A stretch of 64,000 bases of DNA from Synechococcus sp. RSCCF101 (GTDB lineage Bacteria > Cyanobacteriota > Cyanobacteriia > PCC-6307 > Cyanobiaceae), in NCBI RefSeq assembly GCF_008807075.1, contig NZ_CP035632.1, positions 930,001 through 994,000 on the forward strand, read 5' to 3'. Position 1 is the stretch's first letter; every line of letters starts with the position of its first letter. Below, piece by piece: positions 25,861 to 34,412 of this stretch. The translations under genes and the position numbers were made by a program. Under the pieces are notes generated by a model. The model made no database searches. It was given only the letters and a program-made list of their open reading frames with translations, and was not told the origin of the DNA.

Positions 25861-26340
25861 TCAGGATGCAGCACAGCCCGGGCCGGGTCCGGAGGGGATG
25901 GCCGCCGTCCTGAGTGGTTCCCGCAGCCACTGCTCCAGCAACAGGGCCGCGGCGGCGCTGTCCAGCCGGCCGCTGCGATCCCCATGCAGTCCATGGGCTT
26001 CCGCGGCCGCCCAGCTGCTGGCGTGCTCGTTGACCCAGAACACGGGAAGGTCCAGAAGGCGCGAGAGCCGCTCTCCGTAGCGTTGGCAATGGCCCGCCTG
26101 GGCCGTGGGCCGGCCGGCCGCATCAAGGGGGAGGCCCACCACCAGCTGCTGGGGTGAGCGGCGCTCCACCCAGGTCCGGAAGATCACCAGATCATCGGGG
26201 AAGCGGGATCGCTGCAGACAGGGCAGGGGCGTGACCACCAGTCCGAGCGGATCGCAGCCGGCCAGGCCGATGCGCCGACGCCCCACGTCCAGGGCCAGGG
26301 CGGCCCTTGAACGGCCGCTGGACTCGTAAGGGGCGCCCAT
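25861..26340 (-). CDS. ruvX: Putative pre-16S rRNA nuclease / Holliday junction resolvase (YqgF/RuvX)
   Basis: The 159-residue protein has an RNase H-like fold: LALDVGRRRIGLAGCD with the first catalytic Asp, QQLVVGLPLDAAGRPT, FWVNEHASSWAAAEA with the catalytic Glu and LDSAAAALLLEQWL with the last Asp. YqgF family members mature the 16S rRNA 5' end in E. coli; a recombination role has been proposed. The N-terminal leader (about 12 residues) is polar. It is coupled closely with DUF3727 and the upstream unknown (3-bp gap), as often seen in cyanobacteria. Confidence 0.92.
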   Translation of the reverse strand: MGAPYESSGRSRAALALDVGRRRIGLAGCDPLGLVVTPLPCLQRSRFPDDLVIFRTWVERRSPQQLVVGLPLDAAGRPTAQAGHCQRYGERLSRLLDLPVFWVNEHASSWAAAEAHGLHGDRSGRLDSAAAALLLEQWLREPLRTAAIPSGPGPGCAAS

Positions 26341-26343
26341 CCC

Positions 26344-27405
26344 TCAGCGCAGCAGCGTTCCTGGAGAGGGAGGCAATGGTGTGGCGGGCGTCGGCAGGGG
26401 CGTGCGGCCGGGCTGGAGCTTGCCGAGCATCACCTCGAGGCGGCGGGTGGCGGGAACGGCGTGGGCCCGCTGCTGCCGGCGCCAGACACTGCGGGCCATC
26501 AGCACCTCATCGCCGACGGGCTCGCAGTCGTGCCGGGTCAGCCAGCTCCGGAGCTCTCCACAGGGATCATCCACACGGACGACGGCGGAGGAGGCACCGC
26601 GGGGGCGGACCTGCAGCAGCCAGGCGAGTCCCTGGTCGAGCCGGGAGTCCCAGGCGCGGTGGCAGAGCAGCTCCAGGGTGGCCGGACCCGCGGGACGCCA
26701 GCGATCCGGGATGCGGCGCAGCGCGGCCAGAGCGGTCTGCCGGCGACGATCCACCAGCAGACGACTGCCGCGGCCGCACTGGTCGAGCAGATCCTCCAGA
26801 CGCCGGTCGAGGAGCTCCCTGAGGGCGGGCGGACAGGCGCTCTGCTCCAGCTGGCGGAACAGGTTCAGCTGGGAGCGATCGATCGGCATCAGCTCCAGGC
26901 CATCCGGCAGCGGTGGGAGCGGCGGCCGCGTGGACCGGGGGGCAACGGCCGGAAGGCTCCAGAGCGAGCTGTGCCGGAGGGACTGGTATCCGAGCTCGCG
27001 CAGGAGGGACAGTCCATCGCCGTCGGCGGCATCGATCCGGGCCATCCAGCTGCCGGCACCCTGAACCCGGTGCATGGCCTCCTGCAGCAGGGAGCGCTCC
27101 ACCTGGCGGCGGGGAAGCGTGGCGGAGGCCGCCAGCACCAGTCGATCATCCAGCTGCCAGCAGCTGCGGCGGCGGTTGGCCGGCGAACAGCAGCAGAGAG
27201 CGAGAACCCGGTTGCCCTCGCGCGCCGTGAGAATCAGCTCCTGATGGGTGGCGAAGGGGAGCAGCGCGGTGAGGATCGGACGCAGCGACGCCCCCAGCAG
27301 CCAGCGGCGCAGATGGGGGATCAGGGGGGCCGTCTCCTGGAGCGCCGGTGAGGGCTGGGCGGCGATCAGAGCGAGATGACTGGGGTCGAGCGTCTCGACC
27401 ACCAT
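26344..27405 (-). CDS. Conserved cyanobacterial protein, possibly GNAT-like (353 aa)
   Basis: A soluble protein of 353 residues from ATG 27405 (MVVETLDPSHLALI). Helix-strand alternation with EGNRVLALCCCSPANRRRSCWQLDDRLVL, WMARIDAADGDGLSLLRELGYQSLRHSSLWSL and a second half containing LLVDRRRQTALAALRRI resembles two tandem degenerate GNAT acetyltransferase folds (the LRELGYQ segment is like a GNAT motif B). The C-terminus is Pro/Thr-rich. I cannot name a family. It ends 3 bp before ruvX and probably shares its operon. An upstream ATG at 27468 adds only an unlikely leader. Confidence 0.65.
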   Translation of the reverse strand: MVVETLDPSHLALIAAQPSPALQETAPLIPHLRRWLLGASLRPILTALLPFATHQELILTAREGNRVLALCCCSPANRRRSCWQLDDRLVLAASATLPRRQVERSLLQEAMHRVQGAGSWMARIDAADGDGLSLLRELGYQSLRHSSLWSLPAVAPRSTRPPLPPLPDGLELMPIDRSQLNLFRQLEQSACPPALRELLDRRLEDLLDQCGRGSRLLVDRRRQTALAALRRIPDRWRPAGPATLELLCHRAWDSRLDQGLAWLLQVRPRGASSAVVRVDDPCGELRSWLTRHDCEPVGDEVLMARSVWRRQQRAHAVPATRRLEVMLGKLQPGRTPLPTPATPLPPSPGTLLR

Positions 27406-27504
27406 CGGTTCCGGCAGGACTGGGCTGTTCGGACTGCCCACGACCTCACCCGCTGCACACCACCACACTGTATCCAGACCCCATGGGTCGGGGCGAGCGG
27501 GCCG

Positions 27505-28680
27505 TCAGGCCGGACGCACCAGCACCAGGGGTGTGCGTTGATCGGCGTTGCCCGCCGGATTGGGGCGCAGGGCCGCGGCGAGCAGGCGGTGATCGCAACC
27601 CGGATCGGAGGCGAGCACCTTGACCCGCCCCAGATCGTTCACATCCACCACAGCCACGTGCACCCCGAGGGACTCGGCCAGGGAGCGACAGCAGCGCTCC
27701 GCCTCGAGGGGACCCAGAACGATGGTCTGGTCGTAGGGAGGCGTGGTGCCGGTGATGTCATCGATCAGGCGGGCCTGCTCGCCGGCGAGCCGGTAGAAGC
27801 CGCCCCGGCTGCCCACCAGCTTCAGCAGGCTTCCCAGGACCCAGGCGCTGAGCACACGAGCCGGGCCGACCAGATCGATCAGGCTCTGGATGCCGCAGGC
27901 GGTAGCCAGGCTGCTGGTCGGGTGGAAGACGCGGCAGAGGGCACGGGCCAGCCAGCCGGGCTGCACCGTGGCGGGGTGGTGGAAGCGACCCTGCATCACG
28001 GCCAGCGGCGTCTCCCCGATCGTGAGGATGTCGCCGGGACGGATCAGGGGCGCGGCGTAGCGCTGCAGCACCGCCAGCGGATCATCCAGAGGTCCGAGCA
28101 GGTGGGTGCCCAGGGGCAGCACCCGGAATCCGTCTCCCTCCTGCCAGGTGGCCTCATCGGCGCCGAGAGGGGCGGGAGTCCGGAGCGGAACGAGCACGCC
28201 GTCACGGCGCGGCAGGCGACCGAAGGGCCCGTAGTTCACCCAGTTGACCTCCAGCCAGAGGGTGTCGGCCACCTCGACCGGCGCCCGGTCCGTGCCCTGA
28301 AGCGTCACCCGCACCCTGGCCTGGGTGCTCGCTCCGGCCTTGATGATGTAGGCGACCCAGTAGCCATCGGGACGGGCCGGGCTGTCGGGATGCTCCGCGA
28401 TCACGCGCACCCGGCGGCGCAGCGAGCGTGTGCCCTGCTGGCCGATCAGCACCGGCCGCACCTCGAGCTCCGGCACCATCACCTCCATGCGCCGGTGCGG
28501 GTTGTGCAGCTCGAGCAGACCCTCGATCACGAGGCGATCGTCGCCCCGGGCCGTGACCGCCCACTCGCGGGGGGTGAGGGTGAGCGGTGAGCGGGGCCGG
28601 AGCCGGTGGCGCAGTTCAAGCCACAGAAGCAGCACCAGGTAGGCCAGCAGGGCCACGGCCAGGGTCTTCAACAGCGGCAT
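27505..28680 (-). CDS. CofE-like protein (F420-0:gamma-glutamyl ligase family), membrane-anchored
   Basis: The 391-residue protein has an N-terminal membrane helix (about residues 5-21, LAVALLAYLVLLLWLEL), then a domain unique to cyanobacterial members (LLELHNPHRRMEVMVPEL) and a C-terminal CofE-like domain (RPGDILTIGETPLAVMQGR, GGFYRLAGEQARLIDDITGT, VDVNDLGRVKVL). True CofE adds glutamates to F420-0; the cyanobacterial, membrane-anchored version has no proven activity. A cofH gene lies in the same window at 53.8-55.2 kb. It is preceded by the PSI-factor gene and followed by the GNAT-like gene on the same strand. Confidence 0.8.
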   Translation of the reverse strand: MPLLKTLAVALLAYLVLLLWLELRHRLRPRSPLTLTPREWAVTARGDDRLVIEGLLELHNPHRRMEVMVPELEVRPVLIGQQGTRSLRRRVRVIAEHPDSPARPDGYWVAYIIKAGASTQARVRVTLQGTDRAPVEVADTLWLEVNWVNYGPFGRLPRRDGVLVPLRTPAPLGADEATWQEGDGFRVLPLGTHLLGPLDDPLAVLQRYAAPLIRPGDILTIGETPLAVMQGRFHHPATVQPGWLARALCRVFHPTSSLATACGIQSLIDLVGPARVLSAWVLGSLLKLVGSRGGFYRLAGEQARLIDDITGTTPPYDQTIVLGPLEAERCCRSLAESLGVHVAVVDVNDLGRVKVLASDPGCDHRLLAAALRPNPAGNADQRTPLVLVRPA

Positions 28681-28738
28681 GAACCGGAACGGACGGCGCT
28701 GGCGGAGCGTACGGGACCGCTGGGGGCGGAGCCGCGGC

Positions 28739-29326
28739 TCAGGGGGCCGTGATCAGGTCGCTGTTGACCTCGTTGAAGCTGGCGCTGGTGCTAGGGGCGA
28801 GGAGAGCGCCGTCGGGCGCATCTCCCACCGCCTCCGCCAGGGCGGCGTTGATGGCCTGGAGCGGCACCCGGCCGCTCTGATCGAACAGAACGGTTCCCGT
28901 CCGGTCGAACACCACCACCTGAGGCACCAGACCGGACCAGTAGCGGGCCGGATCGGCCGCATCAGCGGCGGAGGCCGACCCGAGGGGATCCGTCGGCAGG
29001 ATGATCAGCTCGACGGAGCGGCCCCAGAGCCGCTGCAGCTCCGAGAGCACCGGGGCGAAGGCTTTGCTGGCCGCACTGTCGTCGAGATAGAAGGCCAGCA
29101 GGGTGACCCTGTGATCCGCCAGGGCCGTCCCCAGATCATTGGCCGGAGGCACGAGCGAGCCGTTGCCGGCGTAGAGGGCGAAGACGTTGCCGTCGTAGCT
29201 GTCGGTGTCGCGTCCGGCCTGGGCCGGTCCCGCCGGCAGCAGCACCAGGGCCAGGCTGAGGACGACGCCGGTGAGAAGGCCGATCAGGCGGAACGGGGCG
29301 GGCCTGGAAACGGGTCGGGAGAGCAT
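28739..29326 (-). CDS. Thioredoxin-like lumenal protein, PSI accumulation factor family
   Basis: A 195-residue exported protein. The signal (about residues 12-37, IGLLTGVVLSLALVLLPAGPAQA) is followed by SYDGNVFALYAGNGSLVPP, a family hallmark, and a thioredoxin-like fold (VTLLAFYLDDSAASKAFAPVLSEL ... PARYWSGLVPQVVVFDRTGTVLFDQSG). The position of the CxxC redox motif reads DDSAASK, so no disulfide chemistry is expected. I recall this family as the 'thylakoid membrane photosystem I accumulation factor'; that assignment is from memory of the family pattern. It precedes the CofE-like gene on the same strand. Confidence 0.75.
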   Translation of the reverse strand: MLSRPVSRPAPFRLIGLLTGVVLSLALVLLPAGPAQAGRDTDSYDGNVFALYAGNGSLVPPANDLGTALADHRVTLLAFYLDDSAASKAFAPVLSELQRLWGRSVELIILPTDPLGSASAADAADPARYWSGLVPQVVVFDRTGTVLFDQSGRVPLQAINAALAEAVGDAPDGALLAPSTSASFNEVNSDLITAP

Positions 29327-29358
29327 GGCGCGAACGGATCGGCGCCATTGTGGCGCCG

Positions 29359-31053
29359 TCAGGGGCGCGAGAGGCTCCGCCCCATGCCCTGGAGGATGCC
29401 GCGGCCGATCAGGCCGATGCCGCGACCGATGACCTGGGTGAGGAGCACCACCAGCACATCCCCCACCCTGCGGAGCAGGGCGCGCAGCTGTGGAGCGATC
29501 GCATCGCGGGCTTCCAGAGCCAGGGTCACCAGCAGCGGCAGGCCGCGCAGCTGGCGCAGCTCCTGATCGCGAGCCTCCGTCAGGCGCAGCGGCTGGATCG
29601 CGCCGGCCTGCAGGCAGAGCAGGTCGCGGCGGCTCTCGTAGAGCTGGAGCGGGCGCTCGATCAAGCCGAACCAGCGGTCCCGGTTGTTGAGGCGGTTGCG
29701 CAGGCGTTCGAGGGAGCGGGTGGCCAGCAGCTCACGGGCCAGCAGGTATCGGCGCAGCTCCGGCCAGTCGCCGCAGGCCGCGAGAATCTCACCACTGAGT
29801 CCCTCGGCCGTGCGCAGCATCCAGTCGCTCACCAGACTTTCGAGATGCAGCAGGGCCCTGGGATCGTCCGGCGGCAGCAGCTGGCCATCCACCAGCAGGG
29901 GCTCGGAGCGCACCAGCGGCCCGAGCATGCGCAGCGAGGGAGACCAGGGTGAGAGGTCGGGCACCGGGCGCCCCGGGCGAAGCAGGCGGGGTGCCACGGG
30001 CTCCAGGGCTCCCTCGCGCGGCAAGCGCACGTAGGCCCCGGCCACCCGGCGCAGGGCGGCATCCTGCACCTCCCCCTGCAGCGCCTGCCAGCGCAGCTCC
30101 AGCTCCTCGCCGCGCAATCCATCCGCCCGAAGGCGTGTGAGCACCCCATCCAGCTGCTCCAGCAGCGCCTCGAGCAGATCCATCCGCCGCCCGGGATGCA
30201 GACCCTCCAGGGCCAGCAGCTGACCGGTGTTGTTGATCAGCTCCTCCCGGCTGGCGGCCTCAAGGCGCTGCCTGAGGCTCTGCCAGATCGACCCCGCATC
30301 CCTGCCGGGCAGCCGGATCGCCAACGCGGTGACCTCCGCACCTGAGGCGGTGGAGGCAGCATCCGGGTCGTCCGCACCCCAGGCCATGGCCATCGGAGCC
30401 CAGAGCCAGCGAACCCAGTCGCGGGCCATCAGGAGTTCGCGGCATCTCCCCTCAAGGAGCAGCCTGAGCAGGCGCGAGGACGGAGGCGGGTCCAGCAGAC
30501 GGGAGATCAGCGCGAGATCGGTCTCGATCTGCTGCAGCGCCGAATCCAGAAGCCGGCGGGCCAGCCCCGTCGACGCGGGCCGGGAACCCTGTGGACGGGG
30601 TGCGGTGGAACGGGACGTGGCTCCGACTGACGCCGGCAGCCGGACGTCGCGTCCACCGGCGAGCAGGGTTGTGGCCGCCTCGACGAGCGCCTCGGGCTCG
30701 GCGGCCACCAGCAGCCCCTGCACCGGCAGGGCCAGGAGCCCGTCGCGGCCCATGCGCCCGGCCGCATCCAGATGCAGCAGAAGCGGCGCCGGTCGCCAGC
30801 GCTCCTGCAGGCGTTCGAGCTGCTCCCGCAACCCGTCGCTGTCCGAGGCCGAGGCCAGCGAGAGGATCACCAGATCGGGATGGCGCGGCAGGCCATCCGG
30901 CTCCCGGCAGACCACGGCGCCGGGGAAGCGCTCCGTGAGCAGCTGGCGCAGGGCCAGATCCATCCAGCCGGGGGCCTGAACCAGGATGAGAAGGGAACCG
31001 GATCGGCCTCCATCGCGTCGTTCGGCTGGAGAGCTCACCGGGACCCCGATCAA
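29359..31053 (-). CDS. DUF3685 protein (Ycf55-like)
   Basis: A 564-residue protein of the DUF3685 family, related to the red-algal plastid Ycf55. Residues 15-130 look like a response-regulator receiver fold (LLILVQAPGWMDLALRQLL, LPRHPDLVILSLAS), but the usual acidic pocket and phosphorylatable Asp are not convincing. The rest is long alpha-helical, with a C-terminal hydrophobic, Arg-flanked helix region (VGDVLVVLLTQVIGRGIGLIG) that may associate with membranes. No function is established. Its stop is 32 bp upstream of the PSI-factor start. Confidence 0.8.
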   Translation of the reverse strand: MIGVPVSSPAERRDGGRSGSLLILVQAPGWMDLALRQLLTERFPGAVVCREPDGLPRHPDLVILSLASASDSDGLREQLERLQERWRPAPLLLHLDAAGRMGRDGLLALPVQGLLVAAEPEALVEAATTLLAGGRDVRLPASVGATSRSTAPRPQGSRPASTGLARRLLDSALQQIETDLALISRLLDPPPSSRLLRLLLEGRCRELLMARDWVRWLWAPMAMAWGADDPDAASTASGAEVTALAIRLPGRDAGSIWQSLRQRLEAASREELINNTGQLLALEGLHPGRRMDLLEALLEQLDGVLTRLRADGLRGEELELRWQALQGEVQDAALRRVAGAYVRLPREGALEPVAPRLLRPGRPVPDLSPWSPSLRMLGPLVRSEPLLVDGQLLPPDDPRALLHLESLVSDWMLRTAEGLSGEILAACGDWPELRRYLLARELLATRSLERLRNRLNNRDRWFGLIERPLQLYESRRDLLCLQAGAIQPLRLTEARDQELRQLRGLPLLVTLALEARDAIAPQLRALLRRVGDVLVVLLTQVIGRGIGLIGRGILQGMGRSLSRP

Positions 31054-31065
31054 ATCCGCCCGACG

Positions 31066-31542
31066 CTACCGGGGTGGAGAGGGCTTCTCCAGGGCGGGAT
31101 GGCCCGGGAGGGGCCTGCCGTTCAGCTGAAGGGTGTAGGAATCGATCCGGTACCCGGTCTCCGCCTCGATCCGGGCCAGCAGGCCGGGGGGCAGCTCGAT
31201 GTCCAGGTCGCGGATGCCGCCGGAGTCCAGGCAGGTGAGATGGCTGTGGGGGTCACTGCGGTAGCCGTAGAGCCTGCCGTTGGCCCGATCGAGGCATTCG
31301 ATCACCCCGGCCGACTGCAGCGCCTCGAGGTTCTGGTAGACGGAGGTGTGGCCGATGCTGCGGCCGCTGGCGTTGAGATGCTCGTAGATGTCGCGGGCAC
31401 TGAGATGGCTGCGCTCCCGCCAGAGCAGTTCAAGCACCATCCGTCGCTGTCGGCTCAGGCGCATGCCCAGTTCGCGGCAGCGCTCGAACACCTGATCCAG
31501 GTCTCGTGGGGGGCTGCCGGTGGGGGGGGTGGAGGCGGTCAA
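31066..31542 (-). CDS. Fur-family transcriptional regulator
   Basis: A 158-residue ferric-uptake-type repressor. The winged helix spans residues 15-90 (MRLSRQRRMVLELLWRERSHLSARDIYEHLN, IGHTSVYQNLEALQSAGVIE with recognition helix), followed by the dimerisation/metal domain with GRLYGYRSDPHSHLTCLDSGGI. The two CxxC pairs of a structural Zn site are absent: only one Cys follows the H-H pair. That makes it a divergent PerR/Zur-like member whose metal cannot be predicted. It sits 12 bp upstream of DUF3685, on the same strand, and could be cotranscribed with it. Targets are unknown. Confidence 0.88.
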   Translation of the reverse strand: MTASTPPTGSPPRDLDQVFERCRELGMRLSRQRRMVLELLWRERSHLSARDIYEHLNASGRSIGHTSVYQNLEALQSAGVIECLDRANGRLYGYRSDPHSHLTCLDSGGIRDLDIELPPGLLARIEAETGYRIDSYTLQLNGRPLPGHPALEKPSPPR

Positions 31543-31581
31543 GAGAGAAACGGCCGTCCTGAAAGCCGGAGTCGCTTCAAC

Positions 31582-32352
31582 CTAGGTCGGCTGGACGCCG
31601 GACGGGCGCAGGGGGTCCTGCAGGCGTCCCTCGCCGGCCGCCTGCAGCGCCTCCGCCAGATCGAGCCGGCCGTCGTAGAGGGCGCGGCCCACGATCACTC
31701 CGCTCACTCCCAGAGGTTCCAGAGCCAGGAGTGACAGCACATCGGTGAGATCGCTGACGCCGCCGGAGGCCAGCACCGGCACGGTGGTGGCCAGGGCCAT
31801 GCGGCGCAGCGCCTCCAGATTCGGGCCCTGCAGCATGCCGTCGGTCGCGATGTCGGTGCTGACGATCGCCGCCACGGCGGATCCCTCGAAGCGGGTCGCC
31901 AGGTCCTCCGCGGCCACCGCGCTGTCCTCGATCCAGCCGCGGGTGGCCACACGGCCATCGCGGGCATCGATGCCCACCACCAGACGACCGGGAAGACGGG
32001 CCGCCAGATCCAGCACCATCTCGGGCTGCTCCAGGGCAGCGGTGCCCAGGATCACCCGGTCCACGCCCTGATCAAGCAGCTCCCGGGCCCGGGCCTCGCT
32101 GCGCACGCCGCCGCCCACCTGCACCGGAATGCCGATCGCTCTGACCACGGCCGCGATCGCATCGTCATTGCCGCCGGACCCATCCCGGGCGGCATCCAGA
32201 TCCACCAGGTGCAGACGGCCGGCCCCCTGTCGCTGCCAGCTGAGGGCCTGGCTGACCGGGTCATCCGAAAAGGCGGTGACCCGGTCGTAATCGCCCTGGC
32301 GCAACCGGACGCAGCGACCGCCGAGCAGGTCGATGGCGGGAATGATCTCCAT
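31582..32352 (-). CDS. hisA: Phosphoribosylformimino-5-aminoimidazole carboxamide ribotide isomerase
   Basis: HisA catalyses the Amadori isomerisation of ProFAR in histidine synthesis. The 256-residue TIM barrel starts MEIIPAIDLLGGRCVRL with the first catalytic Asp, and shows VQVGGGVRS, VVGIDARDGRVATRGW (second catalytic Asp) and STDIATDGMLQGPN, with the phosphate loop in LASGGVSDLTDV. The alternative GIDARDG rather than TrpF-specific features supports HisA. The open frame continues upstream, but ATG 32352 begins the conserved domain. It is divergent from the CSP41-like gene (93-bp spacer). Confidence 0.95.
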   Translation of the reverse strand: MEIIPAIDLLGGRCVRLRQGDYDRVTAFSDDPVSQALSWQRQGAGRLHLVDLDAARDGSGGNDDAIAAVVRAIGIPVQVGGGVRSEARARELLDQGVDRVILGTAALEQPEMVLDLAARLPGRLVVGIDARDGRVATRGWIEDSAVAAEDLATRFEGSAVAAIVSTDIATDGMLQGPNLEALRRMALATTVPVLASGGVSDLTDVLSLLALEPLGVSGVIVGRALYDGRLDLAEALQAAGEGRLQDPLRPSGVQPT

Positions 32353-32445
32353 GGCGCTGGAATGCCTGGCGGGATTCTCCCGCCCCGTCCGCTTTGCCAG
32401 GAGCCCCGGCCCGGCCCTTGAATGCCCGCCGGCGATGAGAACGGC

Positions 32446-33369
32446 ATGCAGATCCTGCTCATGGGCGGCACACGCTTCATCGGGGTTCCCCTGATCCCCA
32501 GGCTGCTGGAGCAGGGCCACAGCCTCACCGTGTTCACCCGCGGCCGCCAGCCCGTTCCGGCTGGCGTGGAGCACGTGAAGGGAGACCGGAGCCAGGCGGA
32601 CGATCTCGATCAGCTCCGGGGCCGGCGGTTCGATGTGGTGATCGACAGCTCCGGCCGGCGGCAGGAGGAGACCGAGGCGGTGATCGACCGCACGGGCCCG
32701 CCCGCCCACCGGCTGGTCTACGTCAGCTCGGCCGGGGTCTACGCCGACACCGGCATCCATCCCCTCGATGAGACCAGCCCGCTCGATCCGGCCAGCCGCC
32801 ATGCCGGCAAGGCGGAGACGGAGGTCTGGCTGCGGCGCGAGGCGATTCCCTTCACCAGCTTCCGGCCCACCTACATCGTCGGGCCCGGCAACTACAACCC
32901 GATCGAGGGCTGGTTCTTCGATCGCATCAGCCACGGACGTCCGGTGCCCGTGCCGGGCACGGGGGAGACCATCACCCAGCTGGGCCATGTGGAGGATCTG
33001 GCCGAGGCGATGGCCCGCTGCCTGGAGGTGGATGCGTCCACCAACCGCATCTACAACTGCTCCGGCCGCAGGGGAATCACCTTCAACGCCCTGATCGACG
33101 CCGCAGCGGCGGCCTGCGGGCGGGATCCGTCGTCGGTGGAGCGGCGCCACTTCGATCCCGGCGATCTGGACCTGAAGGCGCGCAAGGCCTTCCCGCTGCG
33201 CATGAGCCACTTCTTCACCGATGTGCAGCGTCTCTGCAGCGAGCTGGCCTGGTCTCCCCGCTACGACGTGGCGGCCAGCCTGCGCGACAGCCACCAGCGG
33301 GATTACAGCCTGAGGCAGGGGGCCGCTCCCGACTTCAGCGGCGACGACGCCCTGTTCGCCTTCAGTTGA
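32446..33369 (+). CDS. NAD-dependent epimerase/dehydratase, CSP41-like
   Basis: The 307-residue short-chain dehydrogenase-like protein begins MQILLMGGTRFIGVPLIPRLL (Rossmann GxRFIG) and contains VYVSSAGVYAD, FRPTYIVGPGNYNPIEGWFFDRI and a C-terminal DLDLKARKAFPLRMSHFF region. This is the cyanobacterial counterpart of chloroplast CSP41, an RNA-binding/endoribonuclease-associated protein linked to chloroplast rRNA and transcript stability. The canonical Tyr-x3-Lys is altered. An in-frame ATG at 32422 exists but gives a non-conserved leader. Its 3' end overlaps pgsA by 8 bp. Confidence 0.85.
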   Translation: MQILLMGGTRFIGVPLIPRLLEQGHSLTVFTRGRQPVPAGVEHVKGDRSQADDLDQLRGRRFDVVIDSSGRRQEETEAVIDRTGPPAHRLVYVSSAGVYADTGIHPLDETSPLDPASRHAGKAETEVWLRREAIPFTSFRPTYIVGPGNYNPIEGWFFDRISHGRPVPVPGTGETITQLGHVEDLAEAMARCLEVDASTNRIYNCSGRRGITFNALIDAAAAACGRDPSSVERRHFDPGDLDLKARKAFPLRMSHFFTDVQRLCSELAWSPRYDVAASLRDSHQRDYSLRQGAAPDFSGDDALFAFS

Positions 33370-33904
33370 GGGGGGCCGCCGGGGGCCTGAGGTACTGCCA
33401 CGCCGACAGCAGGCTGAGGGCGAGCATGGGCCAGAGCAGCCACCAGCCGGCGGCCTGCAGCAGCGCCACCAGAGCCGCCGGTCCCCACGCGGGCGGCCAG
33501 AGCAGCAGCAGCAGGGCGATCAGCTGAAGAGCGGTCTTGACCTTGCCCGCCAGGGCGGCCGGGGCACCCGTCGCGGAGGTGCTCCTCCAGGCAGAGACCA
33601 GCAGTTCACGGCTGAGCAGCAGCCAGACGAGCAGCACCGGCAGCCGCTGGGCCTGCAGCAGCCAGAGCAGCGGTGCGCTGACGAGAAGCTTGTCGGCCAG
33701 GGGATCGAGGCGGGCTCCCCAGGCCGTGCCGCCACCGGCCCGGCGGGCCAGCCAGCCGTCGAGGGCATCGGTGGCCGCCCCCAGCAACAGCAGCCACCAG
33801 GCGAGCGCCCAGCGGCCCTGAGTCAGGCAGAGCAGGAGGGGCAGGGCGGCCAGAGCCCGGGCGAGCGTGAGGCCATCCGCGAGCGCTCGCATCGGCTGGG
33901 GCAC
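33362..33904 (-). CDS. pgsA: CDP-diacylglycerol-glycerol-3-phosphate 3-phosphatidyltransferase
   Basis: PgsA makes phosphatidylglycerolphosphate, the precursor of PG, which is essential for thylakoid photosystems. The 180-residue membrane protein carries the CDP-alcohol phosphatidyltransferase motif in TDALDGWLARRAGGGTAWGARLDPLADK (D-x2-DG-x2-AR-x8-G-x3-D-x3-D). It has about five to six hydrophobic helices and ends in QYLRPPAAPLN. It converges on the CSP41-like gene and diverges from the CBS gene (37 bp). Confidence 0.93.
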   Translation of the reverse strand: MPQPMRALADGLTLARALAALPLLLCLTQGRWALAWWLLLLGAATDALDGWLARRAGGGTAWGARLDPLADKLLVSAPLLWLLQAQRLPVLLVWLLLSRELLVSAWRSTSATGAPAALAGKVKTALQLIALLLLLWPPAWGPAALVALLQAAGWWLLWPMLALSLLSAWQYLRPPAAPLN

Positions 33905-33941
33905 GGCTGACGCTCAGAATGGCGCCAACCGTCCTGAGGTC

Positions 33942-34412
33942 ATGGCCGTCGAGCAACGGGTCGCCGATGTGATGAGCGCTCCGGTGATGAGTGTGACCCC
34001 CGAATCCGCCCTGCAGGACGCCGTGCGTCTGATCAGCGAGCACCACATCAGCGGCCTGCCGGTGGTGGATGGCGACGGGCGCCTGGTGGGAGAGGTGAGC
34101 GAACAGGACCTGATGATCCGCGAGAGCGGCTTCGACGCCGGGCCCTACGTGATGCTGCTCGACAGCGTCATCTACCTCCGCAATCCCCTGGCCTGGGACA
34201 AGCAGGTGCATCAGGTGCTGGGGACCCACGTGAGCGACCTGATGGGCCAGCATCCCCACTCCTGCAGTCCGGATCTGGGCCTGCCCCAGGCGGCGCGGCT
34301 GCTGCATGAGAGCGGCACCCAGAGGCTGTTCGTGGTGGATGGCGAGCGTCGACCGATCGGTGTGATCACCCGAGGGGATGTGGTGCGGGCGCTGGCGAAG
34401 GCAGCCGACTGA
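33942..34412 (+). CDS. Twin CBS-domain protein
   Basis: A 156-residue protein made of two CBS domains (residues 5-60: RVADVMSAPVMSVTPESALQ... HHISGLPVVDGDGRLVGEVSEQDL; residues 95-150: HVSDLMGQHPHSC... GTQRLFVVDGERRPIGVITRGDVV). Such pairs bind adenosyl compounds and regulate enzymes; cyanobacterial and plant relatives (CBSX) modulate thioredoxin. The longer linker (about 35 residues, with YVMLLDSVIYLRNPLAW) is typical of cyanobacterial stand-alone CBS proteins. Its 3' end overlaps the convergent proline-rich gene by 47 bp. Confidence 0.9.
   Translation: MAVEQRVADVMSAPVMSVTPESALQDAVRLISEHHISGLPVVDGDGRLVGEVSEQDLMIRESGFDAGPYVMLLDSVIYLRNPLAWDKQVHQVLGTHVSDLMGQHPHSCSPDLGLPQAARLLHESGTQRLFVVDGERRPIGVITRGDVVRALAKAAD

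Noticed and set aside
32353-33294. hisA frame extended upstream into the CSP41-like gene
   Set aside because: The HisA fold starts exactly at ATG 32352; the upstream frame is antisense to a well-conserved gene.
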